This document shows positions 44,896 to 52,694 of a stretch of DNA of 64,000 nucleotides, piece by piece. Under the pieces are notes generated by a model. The model saw only the letters and a list, made by a program, of their open reading frames with translations, made no database searches and was not told where the DNA came from. The translations under genes and the position numbers were made by a program. Numbering within the stretch: position 1 is the stretch's first letter; the number at the start of each line of letters is the position of its first letter. This DNA comes from Legionella lytica (GTDB lineage Bacteria; Pseudomonadota; Gammaproteobacteria; Legionellales; Legionellaceae): the NCBI RefSeq assembly GCF_023921225.1, contig NZ_CP071527.1, forward strand, positions 2,570,501-2,634,500. Reading direction: 5' to 3'.

Positions 44896-45816
44896 ATGTT
44901 CCAAGATAAATGTTCCTCCAAAGGCCAAAAGGAAACCTATAGCTATCAAAGTGCGCAAGCAAAAATAGCTATATTACGCAATCAAGGGTATCACTTGGTT
45001 GGCAGTTTGCCAGATCAGGGAACGCCATGGAGTACCTTGAAAAGTGCTTGTTTCTTATTTATAAAAGACTCTCAATATTATCAATATCAGGGGAAATCGC
45101 TCTTATCAGACCTCCAACCCCATATTCGTTTTGATGAAACACAAACACTAGCGACTAAAGGATTTAGCAAGATAATGACGAATGATTACATTTATGTTAT
45201 TTGTCCCCATAAAACGTTAAATAATGACCCAAAACCCATCTTCTTGTTAAGAAAAGGGGCCTTAATCTCTGGACACGAATTTTTAATCGCTCCTTATAAA
45301 ATACACGCTCAAGAAGATAAAATTGTTGGTGGTGAACTTTATTACCTCAATGGAGCAATACTATTAATTAATCGAAAATCCGGAAGTTTCCCTACAAGTG
45401 AAGAAAAAGCCTTAACCTCAATTAGCGCAATTTTGGGACCCAAAGCCCAAGCAGCCTATCATTCTGCCATAGAAGAAGGAGAAGTCCTGGAAGAATTAAG
45501 AAAACGGACCCTAGCAAACGCGCCCGCTGCAGCAAGCTCCTTAGATCCCGCTCCTTGTTACCAAAACAAAAGTAGGGATTTACCCCAGAGTCACGAGTCA
45601 CCTCAGTCCGTACACCACTCATTGCCAATATCAGCACTTAACCCCGCCACCCTCGCATTAAAGCATTCATTTAACCTAACATCTCCTAGTGACAGACTAA
45701 TACCCGCACGAATCTCATTGGAAAACAATAACACGTCTAGCCAGCGTTTTTTTAATAAAAAATCAATGGCTAGCGCCAATCCCCCCCCTTCTTGTACGTC
45801 GTGCATAATACTTTAG
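44896..45816 (+). CDS. unknown protein ending in a CaaX prenylation box; putative lipidated effector
   Basis: A 306-residue soluble protein. Residues 1-205 form an unrecognised globular domain (QAKIAILRNQGYHLVGSLPD, then GFSKIMTNDYIYVICP and GGELYYLNGAILLINRKSG). Residues about 210-300 are Ser/Pro/Asn-rich and probably disordered. The last residues are SCTSCIIL: CIIL is a CaaX box whose final Leu favours geranylgeranylation by host GGTase I, with a second Cys three residues upstream. Host-prenylated Dot/Icm effectors are known in L. pneumophila (AnkB, for example). Stand-alone gene, no signal peptide. Lipidation and translocation are inferred. Confidence 0.7.
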   Translation: MFQDKCSSKGQKETYSYQSAQAKIAILRNQGYHLVGSLPDQGTPWSTLKSACFLFIKDSQYYQYQGKSLLSDLQPHIRFDETQTLATKGFSKIMTNDYIYVICPHKTLNNDPKPIFLLRKGALISGHEFLIAPYKIHAQEDKIVGGELYYLNGAILLINRKSGSFPTSEEKALTSISAILGPKAQAAYHSAIEEGEVLEELRKRTLANAPAAASSLDPAPCYQNKSRDLPQSHESPQSVHHSLPISALNPATLALKHSFNLTSPSDRLIPARISLENNNTSSQRFFNKKSMASANPPPSCTSCIIL

Positions 45817-46090
45817 GCCGGATTGCTCTGTGGTCATAAATGATGTTTATGGAGCGCGATTTTATTGTGAGTAATAAGTTGTCCGAAATGAGTTAAGGAG
45901 CGGTTATGAAAAGTAATTTATGGCGCTAGTTGCATATTAAGTTATTCTCCGGTATCAGGCAGCAATACGAATACCGTATCAATAAACTGCCATACTGCAT
46001 CGATAACCATTGAATAATCCAAACCAACCCCTTATTGACTAATTTTTAGACACATATATAATACTGTTTTCTCTTTTGGAACGATTTACA

Positions 46091-47023
46091 GTGCTGAACA
46101 ATACCTCGAATGAAAAAAGCTTCACTAAAAAATCATTTATTACGGTTTTTACCGAAACATATCCTTTATATAATGAATCAGGTTCTAAGCATTTAACTGA
46201 AGAGGATTATGAATATGTTTCCCAACCCTTGGTTGCAGTAACTTCTTTTTTTAATTTGCCTAATCATAAACGACATTCAAAAGAACTTTCGTTCTTCGAT
46301 GTGTTAAAAAATATAATTCATTGGGATGTTGACGATGAAAAAAATAAAAAAATGGGATGGACAACAATCCCTCTAGCAGTACCGCGAACCATTTTTCATC
46401 TCGTTGTAGCACTCTTAGTTTTACCAAGTAGTACAGCAAAGCTCATTACCGAACTTCTACCAGGCCTTGCCGAAGAGTACTGTTACATTGGAAAAACTCA
46501 AACTAAATCGAATTACTTTCTCCAATCCGCTTACAAAGTTGGGCATTTCATCTTCAGTGGCGTGCATTTTGTTGGCCAATTAATCACTCCATCAATTAAA
46601 GGCTTTTTCCCAAGTATGCACGGAGAAAGCAGTATTGGTAAATTATTAAAATCAGCGGTTGTATATTACGGTCTACTTGCCTTGTTAGGAACTGCTTCGC
46701 TTATTGCATTAACAATTTTTGCCTTCAAACTACCAACCCTTGCCTGTGTAGGCATTCTAATTGCTGAAGCAGCTTTGATCACCTATGCTAGCCGCAGCAT
46801 TTATAAGGGATGTTTTACTGCACCAAACTCACCGCAGCCCATCGAACATCCACAAGACGAAATAGAAATAATAGACAGCCCTACCGTTATGAGCACGATG
46901 ATGCCAACTACACCTAAGGTTGAACAATCCTATTTCAGCTCGCTCTATAGTTATTTGTTTACATGTACTAAAAATGAAAAGAATCAAGAGACTCAACCTA
47001 TTTTAGAACCCCGCCCCATGTAA
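46091..47023 (+). CDS. membrane protein of unknown function
   Basis: A protein of about 310 residues with hydrophobic segments near residues 100-120 (PRTIFHLVVALLVLPSSTAK) and near 195-240 (YYGLLALLGTASLIALTIFA, LACVGILIAEAALITYA), and an amphipathic stretch between. The C-terminal 50 residues are Pro/Glu-rich and end QPILEPRPM. The start is unsure: GTG 46091 has GGAA 8 bases upstream, and a TTG at 46076 is also open. There is no classic signal peptide. It lies upstream of the candidate sRNA and could be a membrane-targeted effector. Confidence 0.6.
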   Translation: MLNNTSNEKSFTKKSFITVFTETYPLYNESGSKHLTEEDYEYVSQPLVAVTSFFNLPNHKRHSKELSFFDVLKNIIHWDVDDEKNKKMGWTTIPLAVPRTIFHLVVALLVLPSSTAKLITELLPGLAEEYCYIGKTQTKSNYFLQSAYKVGHFIFSGVHFVGQLITPSIKGFFPSMHGESSIGKLLKSAVVYYGLLALLGTASLIALTIFAFKLPTLACVGILIAEAALITYASRSIYKGCFTAPNSPQPIEHPQDEIEIIDSPTVMSTMMPTTPKVEQSYFSSLYSYLFTCTKNEKNQETQPILEPRPM

Positions 47024-47045
47024 AAATTAAATTTTTTTGTGATAA

Positions 47046-47062
47046 TTGAGAAATATCTTACA
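47046..47062 (+). promoter_or_regulatory. LetA/GacA box
   Basis: TTGAGAAATATCTTACA fits the GacA/LetA consensus TGTAAG-N6-CTTACA, with a perfect right half and a partial left half. Its centre is about 70 bases before the likely sRNA start, the usual distance. A TATAAA at 47113-47118 can serve as the -10. Confidence 0.65.
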
Positions 47063-47123
47063 AAAATTTAAGCATATTTTATGATGCATTTTTAATCGGT
47101 GTGTTCTAAACTTATAAAGTGAG

Positions 47124-47215
47124 AAGAGACAAAGGATGTCGCCACAGGGAGTACCAACGCCTCAGGGATGCGAGGTGGCGCCACAAGGATGTGGCATATT
47201 GTTTCCCCTTACCAC
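47124..47215 (+). ncRNA. RsmY/RsmZ-type CsrA-sequestering small RNA
   Basis: Four A(N)GGA motifs lie within 60 bases: AAGGA at 47132-47136, AGGGA at 47146-47150, AGGGA at 47164-47168 and AAGGA at 47185-47189. Two sit squarely in hairpin loops: CCTC-AGGGATGC-GAGG (47160-47175) and GCCAC-AAGGAT-GTGGC (47180-47195). The first is in a weak GAC/GTC stem. With the LetA box upstream this is the design of RsmY/RsmZ, which titrate CsrA in Legionella and Pseudomonas. Both ends are estimates, and no strong T-run terminator is visible. No open frame accounts for this conserved-looking pattern. Confidence 0.7.
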
Positions 47216-47327
47216 ACTCAGCATTTATCTGCTTGACAAAATCCAAAGTGAGAACCAAAGTTAAAATATCTTGTAATGAGATGTTCTTGATCTGGTGAGA
47301 ATTTACAGTCTAATAAGGATATTTGTC

Positions 47328-47855
47328 ATGAAAAAAGGTCTAATCTGTATCCTATTATTGCTCATTAGTTGCCATGTAAACGCCAAAAACTCTAATTTTA
47401 CTGTATGTAAAAGTAAATTTGCTTTATGTACTACTGCCTTATGCGATCCCATACCCGGAAAAAAAGGTTGGGTTTCTTGCCATTGTAACGTTCAAAAAGG
47501 ATATTCGGCTGGTACGGAATCTTGTGCAAGCTTAGAAAAAAGCACTAAAGGCTCGGCGATTAAATCACGTTATTATCCTATAAAATCCTATGCCATTTGT
47601 AAAAATGATCGTCCCTGGGCATGGTGCTTAGATAGCCCTTGTAAGATCGATAAAAAAGATCCACACAAGGCCGCTTGCCTTTGCTCGCTTGTCAAAGATA
47701 AAGGGGATTATGTTATTGTAACCGATACCTACAATGACAAAACCTGCACCACTGGAATCTATTCATCAGCGACCACTAAAGGAGTGAAAGAGGTTCGTGA
47801 TTTCTTAAAAACCAATAAAAATCTGCAACCTTTTGATCTTAAAGTAGTAAATTAA
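47328..47855 (+). CDS. secreted Cys-rich protein with two repeated modules
   Basis: A 175-residue protein starting at ATG 47328, with AAGGA 8 bases upstream. A signal peptide (MKKGLICILLLLISCHVNA) is followed by two related six-Cys modules, about residues 23-65 (TVCKSKFALCTTALCDP ... SCHCNV ... ESC) and about 90-143 (AICKNDRPWAWCLDSPCKID ... ACLCSL ... KTC). The mature part is probably periplasmic or exported and disulfide-bonded. No function is recognised. Confidence 0.68.
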   Translation: MKKGLICILLLLISCHVNAKNSNFTVCKSKFALCTTALCDPIPGKKGWVSCHCNVQKGYSAGTESCASLEKSTKGSAIKSRYYPIKSYAICKNDRPWAWCLDSPCKIDKKDPHKAACLCSLVKDKGDYVIVTDTYNDKTCTTGIYSSATTKGVKEVRDFLKTNKNLQPFDLKVVN

Positions 47856-48041
47856 TGTATCTGTGAGATATATGCATGCGAGTACTATGTAGTTCAAAGA
47901 AAACCGAATTACTGTGGCTTGGCTACGGTAATTCGTGAGCATTATTTTTGAATATTCCATAAATGCAAAATGAATCAATATTGACCATTTTGGGATTTTT
48001 GTTATACTCCTGGCTCCTAAAATATTCAAATTAGAGGGCCT

Positions 48042-48869
48042 ATGAACTACCATGATGAATGGACTGAATTAACTAAGAAGGGATTGTTACCAAACAAGGA
48101 TTACCTTTCTCCTCAACAATTTACTACCCCTTTTTCTAACAGCGTGGAGTTTTGGTTTCATATTGGCTTCTCATGTGGATTACCTCTTGTAAATGGTTTA
48201 GCCACTTGTTATTACGCAACTCGTGCGGTGTGGGCGGTAATGCGTGCCGTTGGTAACTTATTAATATTAAAACCTCATTATACAGCAGAGGCTCTCAATG
48301 ATGTTTGCAGTAATCTTACTCTAGGTTTTTGTGTTGGCGTAATGGCTCCAGTCCATTTGTTAACTCATTCAATGGAATTACTGACTCGACTCATTGCCTC
48401 CTGGATTGTCGGTGAAGAGCCTCGTGAGAACCTAAGCCAACGCGGATTCATCGACAAGATTTCTAAAAAAATTGGAGATAATCCAAATACTCTTCCCTCA
48501 TCAGCTTATTTCAAAAAAGATAGGTTTTTTGCTCCTTATAACGAAGCACTAGACCTTATAAGCCAGTTTGCCTCTCCTGTAACAATCGCGCTTGCAAGTG
48601 GCTTTGAGTCATTAACTCATGCAGCTAAAGCCGTTACTGCAGCAATCGATTTAATTACTAATATAGCCATATGCAAACCAAGACATGCTCTGGAAAATGT
48701 TCGTGATATAGGCGTTAACTTTAGCTTATCTTTAGGCCTTGCCATTATGACACCAATCAATACCATAGTTGAAGGTATAGCCTTTATGACTCGGCTATTA
48801 TCTACGTGGGTTCATGCTTGCGGTCCTGAAAAGCAAGAGAATAATTATCGACGCATGGCTCATAATTAA
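48042..48869 (+). CDS. unknown protein with tandem internal duplication
   Basis: A 275-residue protein made of two similar halves. Residues about 35-125 (GLATCYYATRAVWAVMRAVG, ILKPHYTAEALNDVCSNLTL, APVHLLTHSMELLTRLIASW) match about 170-262 (GFESLTHAAKAVTAAIDLIT, ICKPRHALENVRDIGVNFSL, TPINTIVEGIAFMTRLLSTW). Each half has long hydrophobic helices, so it may sit in a membrane. A strong terminator follows. I do not recognise the family; it could be an effector with paired helical hairpins. Confidence 0.65.
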   Translation: MNYHDEWTELTKKGLLPNKDYLSPQQFTTPFSNSVEFWFHIGFSCGLPLVNGLATCYYATRAVWAVMRAVGNLLILKPHYTAEALNDVCSNLTLGFCVGVMAPVHLLTHSMELLTRLIASWIVGEEPRENLSQRGFIDKISKKIGDNPNTLPSSAYFKKDRFFAPYNEALDLISQFASPVTIALASGFESLTHAAKAVTAAIDLITNIAICKPRHALENVRDIGVNFSLSLGLAIMTPINTIVEGIAFMTRLLSTWVHACGPEKQENNYRRMAHN

Positions 48870-48885
48870 TCGCGATTAATCTTAT

Positions 48886-48923
48886 AATATGTACTGGGTC
48901 GTCCGTCAGGCCCAGTACATATT
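48886..48923 (+). terminator. rho-independent terminator
   Basis: ATATGTACTGGG and CCCAGTACATAT (48887-48898 and 48911-48922) form a perfect 12-bp stem, extended by one A/T pair and followed by TTTT. It lies 17 bases after the preceding stop and faces the convergent gene. Confidence 0.8.
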
Positions 48924-48946
48924 TTACACCACTTAACCTCATTACC

Positions 48947-49504
48947 TTACTCTTTTGGTGGCGTAGGCGATGTTTTAAATGGATTAAATGAACCCTCTTC
49001 TGGGCCTGTCATTTCACTCATATGAGAAGACTCCATGCCCATGCGCTGTGTTCTTTCCGAAATGGCAGAATTAAATTGTTGTAAACCACTGATTAAATCA
49101 TTTTGCTGCTTACTTCCAAAACCACTTCGTTGAATATCATTCTGGATTTGTGACTTGATATTACTTGCACTTCCTTCATAAAGAGTACCCGAACCTGATG
49201 AAAACATATAATTATCTAAGGTCTTAAAATTCACATCGCCTTCTATGCCATAGGACATGCCCATGCCACCACAACAAAATTGTGTGCAATTTTTCGCCTC
49301 TTGATCATAAAATTCTTTTTTCTGTTTTTCAAAAAACGATAAAACAGGTGGAAACGCATTTAAAAAAAGTTTTCGTTCACTATTAGGTGCTTCATCCTTC
49401 AAGTAAGCATCCTTATACCGGTCAATAAAAGGAGAACTCTGCGTCCCTGGAACTAAGTTTTGAAAAAAAATTAACTGTTGACTATCTAAGTTATTTTGGC
49501 TCAT
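48947..49504 (-). CDS. conserved hypothetical protein
   Basis: A 185-residue soluble protein from ATG 49504 (MSQNNLDSQQLIFFQN), which has AAGGA 5-6 bases upstream; the frame stays open to 49525. It contains the unusual Cys/Gly/Met stretch CTQFCCGGMGMSYG at about 74-87, a Gln/Asn/Ser-rich middle and a Pro-rich tail (NPFKTSPTPPKE). There is no signal peptide or membrane segment. It follows nagA on the same strand by 40 bases. Function unknown. Confidence 0.62.
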   Translation of the reverse strand: MSQNNLDSQQLIFFQNLVPGTQSSPFIDRYKDAYLKDEAPNSERKLFLNAFPPVLSFFEKQKKEFYDQEAKNCTQFCCGGMGMSYGIEGDVNFKTLDNYMFSSGSGTLYEGSASNIKSQIQNDIQRSGFGSKQQNDLISGLQQFNSAISERTQRMGMESSHMSEMTGPEEGSFNPFKTSPTPPKE

Positions 49505-49543
49505 TTTTTTCCTTCTAGTAATCAATTACTATTGAGTATAGCT

Positions 49544-50962
49544 CTACTTCAAGCTATATGAACTACTTTGACCATGATCTTTATCTCCTGTTGCTAGTAA
49601 CGGCGCTAAAAATCCGTACTGATGCAAACCCAGTTTTGGATTTAATGGCTGATGCTCGATAACTTGTCCGTGACATGAACTTAAAATAAGTTGCCCCTTC
49701 ATATTAAAGACAGAGAAATTATTAGCGTCCGGCAAATTTTTTATCGCTTCATTTGATAAAGAGCCCATTCTAGGATTAGTAATCAGTGCCGCATACAAGA
49801 AGTCCATCTTTTGTTCTGCTGTTGCCTGAGGCATCGCTTCAAAATATTTTTGTGCACAAAGGGATAATGGAGCCGCACTGCCAGCAAGCATTTTTACCAA
49901 ACCTTTTTCACCAGTAGGCAAAATCCCTTCTTTCATCAGAAAATCACCGGTTCCATTCGTCAAATAAAAACTAGCCTGATCTTGGCAAATATCCAACGAA
50001 CCTAATTTATATAATCCATTTTTACACCCTGTAGGGCCTAAAGCATCGGTTACAAGAATAATCTTATTTTTAATCGTGCTGTGAACAAGTGAAATAAATG
50101 AGGCAGATAAATGCACCCCATCCGTAATTAACTCAACTCCCGGGGGGCAGCGTTCAGGATTATTAAGTACCCATTGAACAAGGCGGCTTTTAGCATCATG
50201 AATACTTAGCTCGCGCGTATACCGGCTGCATGATTCTTGGCATGCATTTCCCAGATGGGTAAATCCACAAGCTCCTGCATCAATGGCACGCTCAATAGAC
50301 TCCATTGTTTCCGGATTGCAATGGCCAATAAAAACCTTTACGAAAATACCTTCTTGCTCAAGTGCTTTGCATTGTTCAATAAATTCCTCAGCCCCCAACA
50401 AATCAGGAGCCAGGGTTATTTTCCAATGTTTGATATTCGGTGCTATATCAATAATATCTCTAAATTGGCTCATAGAAATGCTTTCCTGTAGCACATCTTC
50501 AGCATGAGCTCCTTTACAATATTTGGAGATAAATGGGCCTTCCAGATGCACCCCAAGAATTTGGGTCCACCCAGGAACAGGATTTTGTTCCTGTTTCTGA
50601 ATAAATCCATTAATTTTTATTAATGCCTTTTTTAAGGAAGCGATAGGCATCGATACTAATGTTGCCAAGGCATATGGAAGACCTGTCGCTCCCAGCGCCA
50701 TAACGATGCGTTCTAAACGTTGATCATCAACCTCATCACCTAAATCAGCAAAATCAATGCCACCCTGCCCATGAACATGGGAATCCAACATTCCCGGTAT
50801 TAAAAAATAACTCTCCTTCGAGTCAACAACATCGGAGTCTTGAAGCTGAGATACATCCGTATCGAGATTCAAAATCACTTGCTCTCCATTATTAGTAATC
50901 AGCACATGCTTTAATTCTCTAATTCCTGTCGCGTTATAAACGTGGATGTTTTTAATTAGCAT
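49544..50962 (-). CDS. nagA: N-acetylglucosamine-6-phosphate deacetylase-like amidohydrolase
   Basis: TIM-barrel amidohydrolase of 472 residues from ATG 50962 (MLIKNIHVYNATG), with GGGAG 8 bases upstream; ATG 50977 is an alternative. It shows the metal H-x-H in IPGMLDSHVHGQGG (about residue 61), the Glu in LGVHLEGPFISKYCKGAH, the metal His in VFIGHCNPETM and FTHLGNAC, LITDGVHLS and the catalytic Asp in ILVTDALGP. NagA feeds amino-sugar catabolism and cell-wall recycling. It is longer than E. coli NagA (382) because of loops and a C-terminal part. It follows the kynureninase-like gene, with 7 bases between the outer frames. Confidence 0.82.
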   Translation of the reverse strand: MLIKNIHVYNATGIRELKHVLITNNGEQVILNLDTDVSQLQDSDVVDSKESYFLIPGMLDSHVHGQGGIDFADLGDEVDDQRLERIVMALGATGLPYALATLVSMPIASLKKALIKINGFIQKQEQNPVPGWTQILGVHLEGPFISKYCKGAHAEDVLQESISMSQFRDIIDIAPNIKHWKITLAPDLLGAEEFIEQCKALEQEGIFVKVFIGHCNPETMESIERAIDAGACGFTHLGNACQESCSRYTRELSIHDAKSRLVQWVLNNPERCPPGVELITDGVHLSASFISLVHSTIKNKIILVTDALGPTGCKNGLYKLGSLDICQDQASFYLTNGTGDFLMKEGILPTGEKGLVKMLAGSAAPLSLCAQKYFEAMPQATAEQKMDFLYAALITNPRMGSLSNEAIKNLPDANNFSVFNMKGQLILSSCHGQVIEHQPLNPKLGLHQYGFLAPLLATGDKDHGQSSSYSLK

Positions 50963-50984
50963 TGAACGAACTCCCATAATATCC

Positions 50985-52622
50985 CTATAAAAGGCTAGTC
51001 AAGCTTGTATCTTGCGCCAGTACATCGGCTTGTTTTCTTCGTTCTTGGCATATTGGTTTATCAAAAAAACCATTCCCTTGTCTTGATGTCGCCTGCTCTT
51101 TTTGCTCAAGTAATGAACACATCACATAATTTAAGCTTAGAACCATTTTGTATATATCTGCAAATCGGGTATAGCCATAATGCGCTGTGACACGGATATT
51201 ATTGGGTGGGCGTACATCAACTTCGAATCGTCCTAAATCATTTTTATGTTTCAATAAAGCTTCGACCTGCCCCACATCATCAATACCATGTAGACGAAAA
51301 ACCAGCATAGCACCACGCTGCGAAGGTACTTCAGGAGTAATCCACTCAATGTGCTCCCCCATATGCTGCTGCAACACACTATGCATATAACGTGTAAGGC
51401 ATTCTGATTTGACTTGAAGTTTATCCCAACCTATCTGACTCATCGCTTTGACGTAGGTTTTTACTGGGGCAAGATCTACAGGTGATGGATTACTGCAACG
51501 AAATGCCCAAGCGCCTTTTGACATCATAATTTGCTCATCATAGCCATCAATAACCCCAAAAACCTTTTCTGACACAGCAGCCTTCCATCCTTGAAGCGGT
51601 GGGTATTTTTTTAAGTCGGTTTCCTTATTCACATAAATGCCAAAACCACTACCCGCAGAACCACAGAGATGTTTGTAACTACAACCTACAGCATAGGTAA
51701 CCGGTAGGTCGCGTAGCATTAATGTCCTATTCCCAACCGTATGCGCTAAATCCAAACCAACAATAATCTGGTGTTGTTCAATAATCTCTTTTAGTTCAGT
51801 GAAGATGTGTTTTAGATCAAGGCGTTGACCAGTACTAAAAACCACGTCCGATAAATGGATAATTTGAATTTGCTCAACATTTTTTTTAATAAAAGCAATA
51901 ATTGCTTCTTCAGAATAAAGCCCTTTTTCATCAGGAAGGATTTTTAGGGTTAGTTGTTCCGGTTTAGGAGTAAATGTTGATTGGGCAAAAACACCAAAAT
52001 TTTTTGCCTGCTGTATTCCTCTTTTTAAAACGGATTCAATAATTGCCTGATCCGAAAAAAACTCCTTGCCTAAATGACAAATCGCTGTTTTCCCCGACTG
52101 CCAATCAGTTAACGTTGGCCGGTAAAATGTATCCAGCAAACGACCAAGATTAGCCGACAAGCCCTCTTGGGTGTAGAGGAATTCATAAGGCTCCGAAAAA
52201 CCTAACATGGCTTGCATGGCAGAAATAGCATCCTGCTCAATATCACAATCAAACCAATTTCCACTTTCTTCTTTAGTTTCAGAAAAATGTCCCTCATGTA
52301 ACTGCATTGCTTGTAATTGGTGTATGCGCTCAATTTCGGCAACCGCAGGCTTGAATACTGGCCCTAAAGAATGGCCTGCAAAAGGAATCAAATCGGCATA
52401 GGAATAGAGTTCTTGCGTGCTTTTTAGCGGATCAATTTCATCCAAATAAGCAGCATACTCGAAGGAAAAACCTTCGGGGTTTTCTGAAAGTAAACGAATA
52501 AACTCATCAGGATTAGTGGTTATAGCCTGTATTAATTCCCTCATAATTCCCTCTATAAATAGTACGATTTGAGCTGGTTCCGAATTGTAAAACACTTCCT
52601 GTAAATCGAATAGAACCCCCAT
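50985..52622 (-). CDS. kynureninase-like PLP enzyme
   Basis: A 545-residue fold-type I PLP enzyme. It has kynureninase landmarks: LSANLGRLLDTFYRPT, IIHLSDVVFSTGQRLDL, the Asp/His in VGLDLAHTVGNRTLML, the PLP lysine in GCSYKHLCGSAGSG (usual text CSYKYLNSGPG) and KGAWAFRCSNPSPVDL. Kynureninase cleaves kynurenine to anthranilate and alanine. The protein is about 100 residues longer than usual, with N- and C-terminal extensions and changes near the active-site lysine. No other kynurenine gene is near; nagA follows in the same direction. ATG 52544 is an alternative start. Confidence 0.75.
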   Translation of the reverse strand: MGVLFDLQEVFYNSEPAQIVLFIEGIMRELIQAITTNPDEFIRLLSENPEGFSFEYAAYLDEIDPLKSTQELYSYADLIPFAGHSLGPVFKPAVAEIERIHQLQAMQLHEGHFSETKEESGNWFDCDIEQDAISAMQAMLGFSEPYEFLYTQEGLSANLGRLLDTFYRPTLTDWQSGKTAICHLGKEFFSDQAIIESVLKRGIQQAKNFGVFAQSTFTPKPEQLTLKILPDEKGLYSEEAIIAFIKKNVEQIQIIHLSDVVFSTGQRLDLKHIFTELKEIIEQHQIIVGLDLAHTVGNRTLMLRDLPVTYAVGCSYKHLCGSAGSGFGIYVNKETDLKKYPPLQGWKAAVSEKVFGVIDGYDEQIMMSKGAWAFRCSNPSPVDLAPVKTYVKAMSQIGWDKLQVKSECLTRYMHSVLQQHMGEHIEWITPEVPSQRGAMLVFRLHGIDDVGQVEALLKHKNDLGRFEVDVRPPNNIRVTAHYGYTRFADIYKMVLSLNYVMCSLLEQKEQATSRQGNGFFDKPICQERRKQADVLAQDTSLTSLL

Positions 52623-52694
52623 AAAATTAACCTACTATAAACAAATAAAATTATGCTATAGAATGCGCGCACAAGAGTTTTAAGGTAGATTAAC

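Noticed and set aside
45817..46090. Possible short gene starting ATGAAAAGTAATTTATGG near 45906
   Set aside because: The frame stops after seven codons and nothing else in the gap looks coding.
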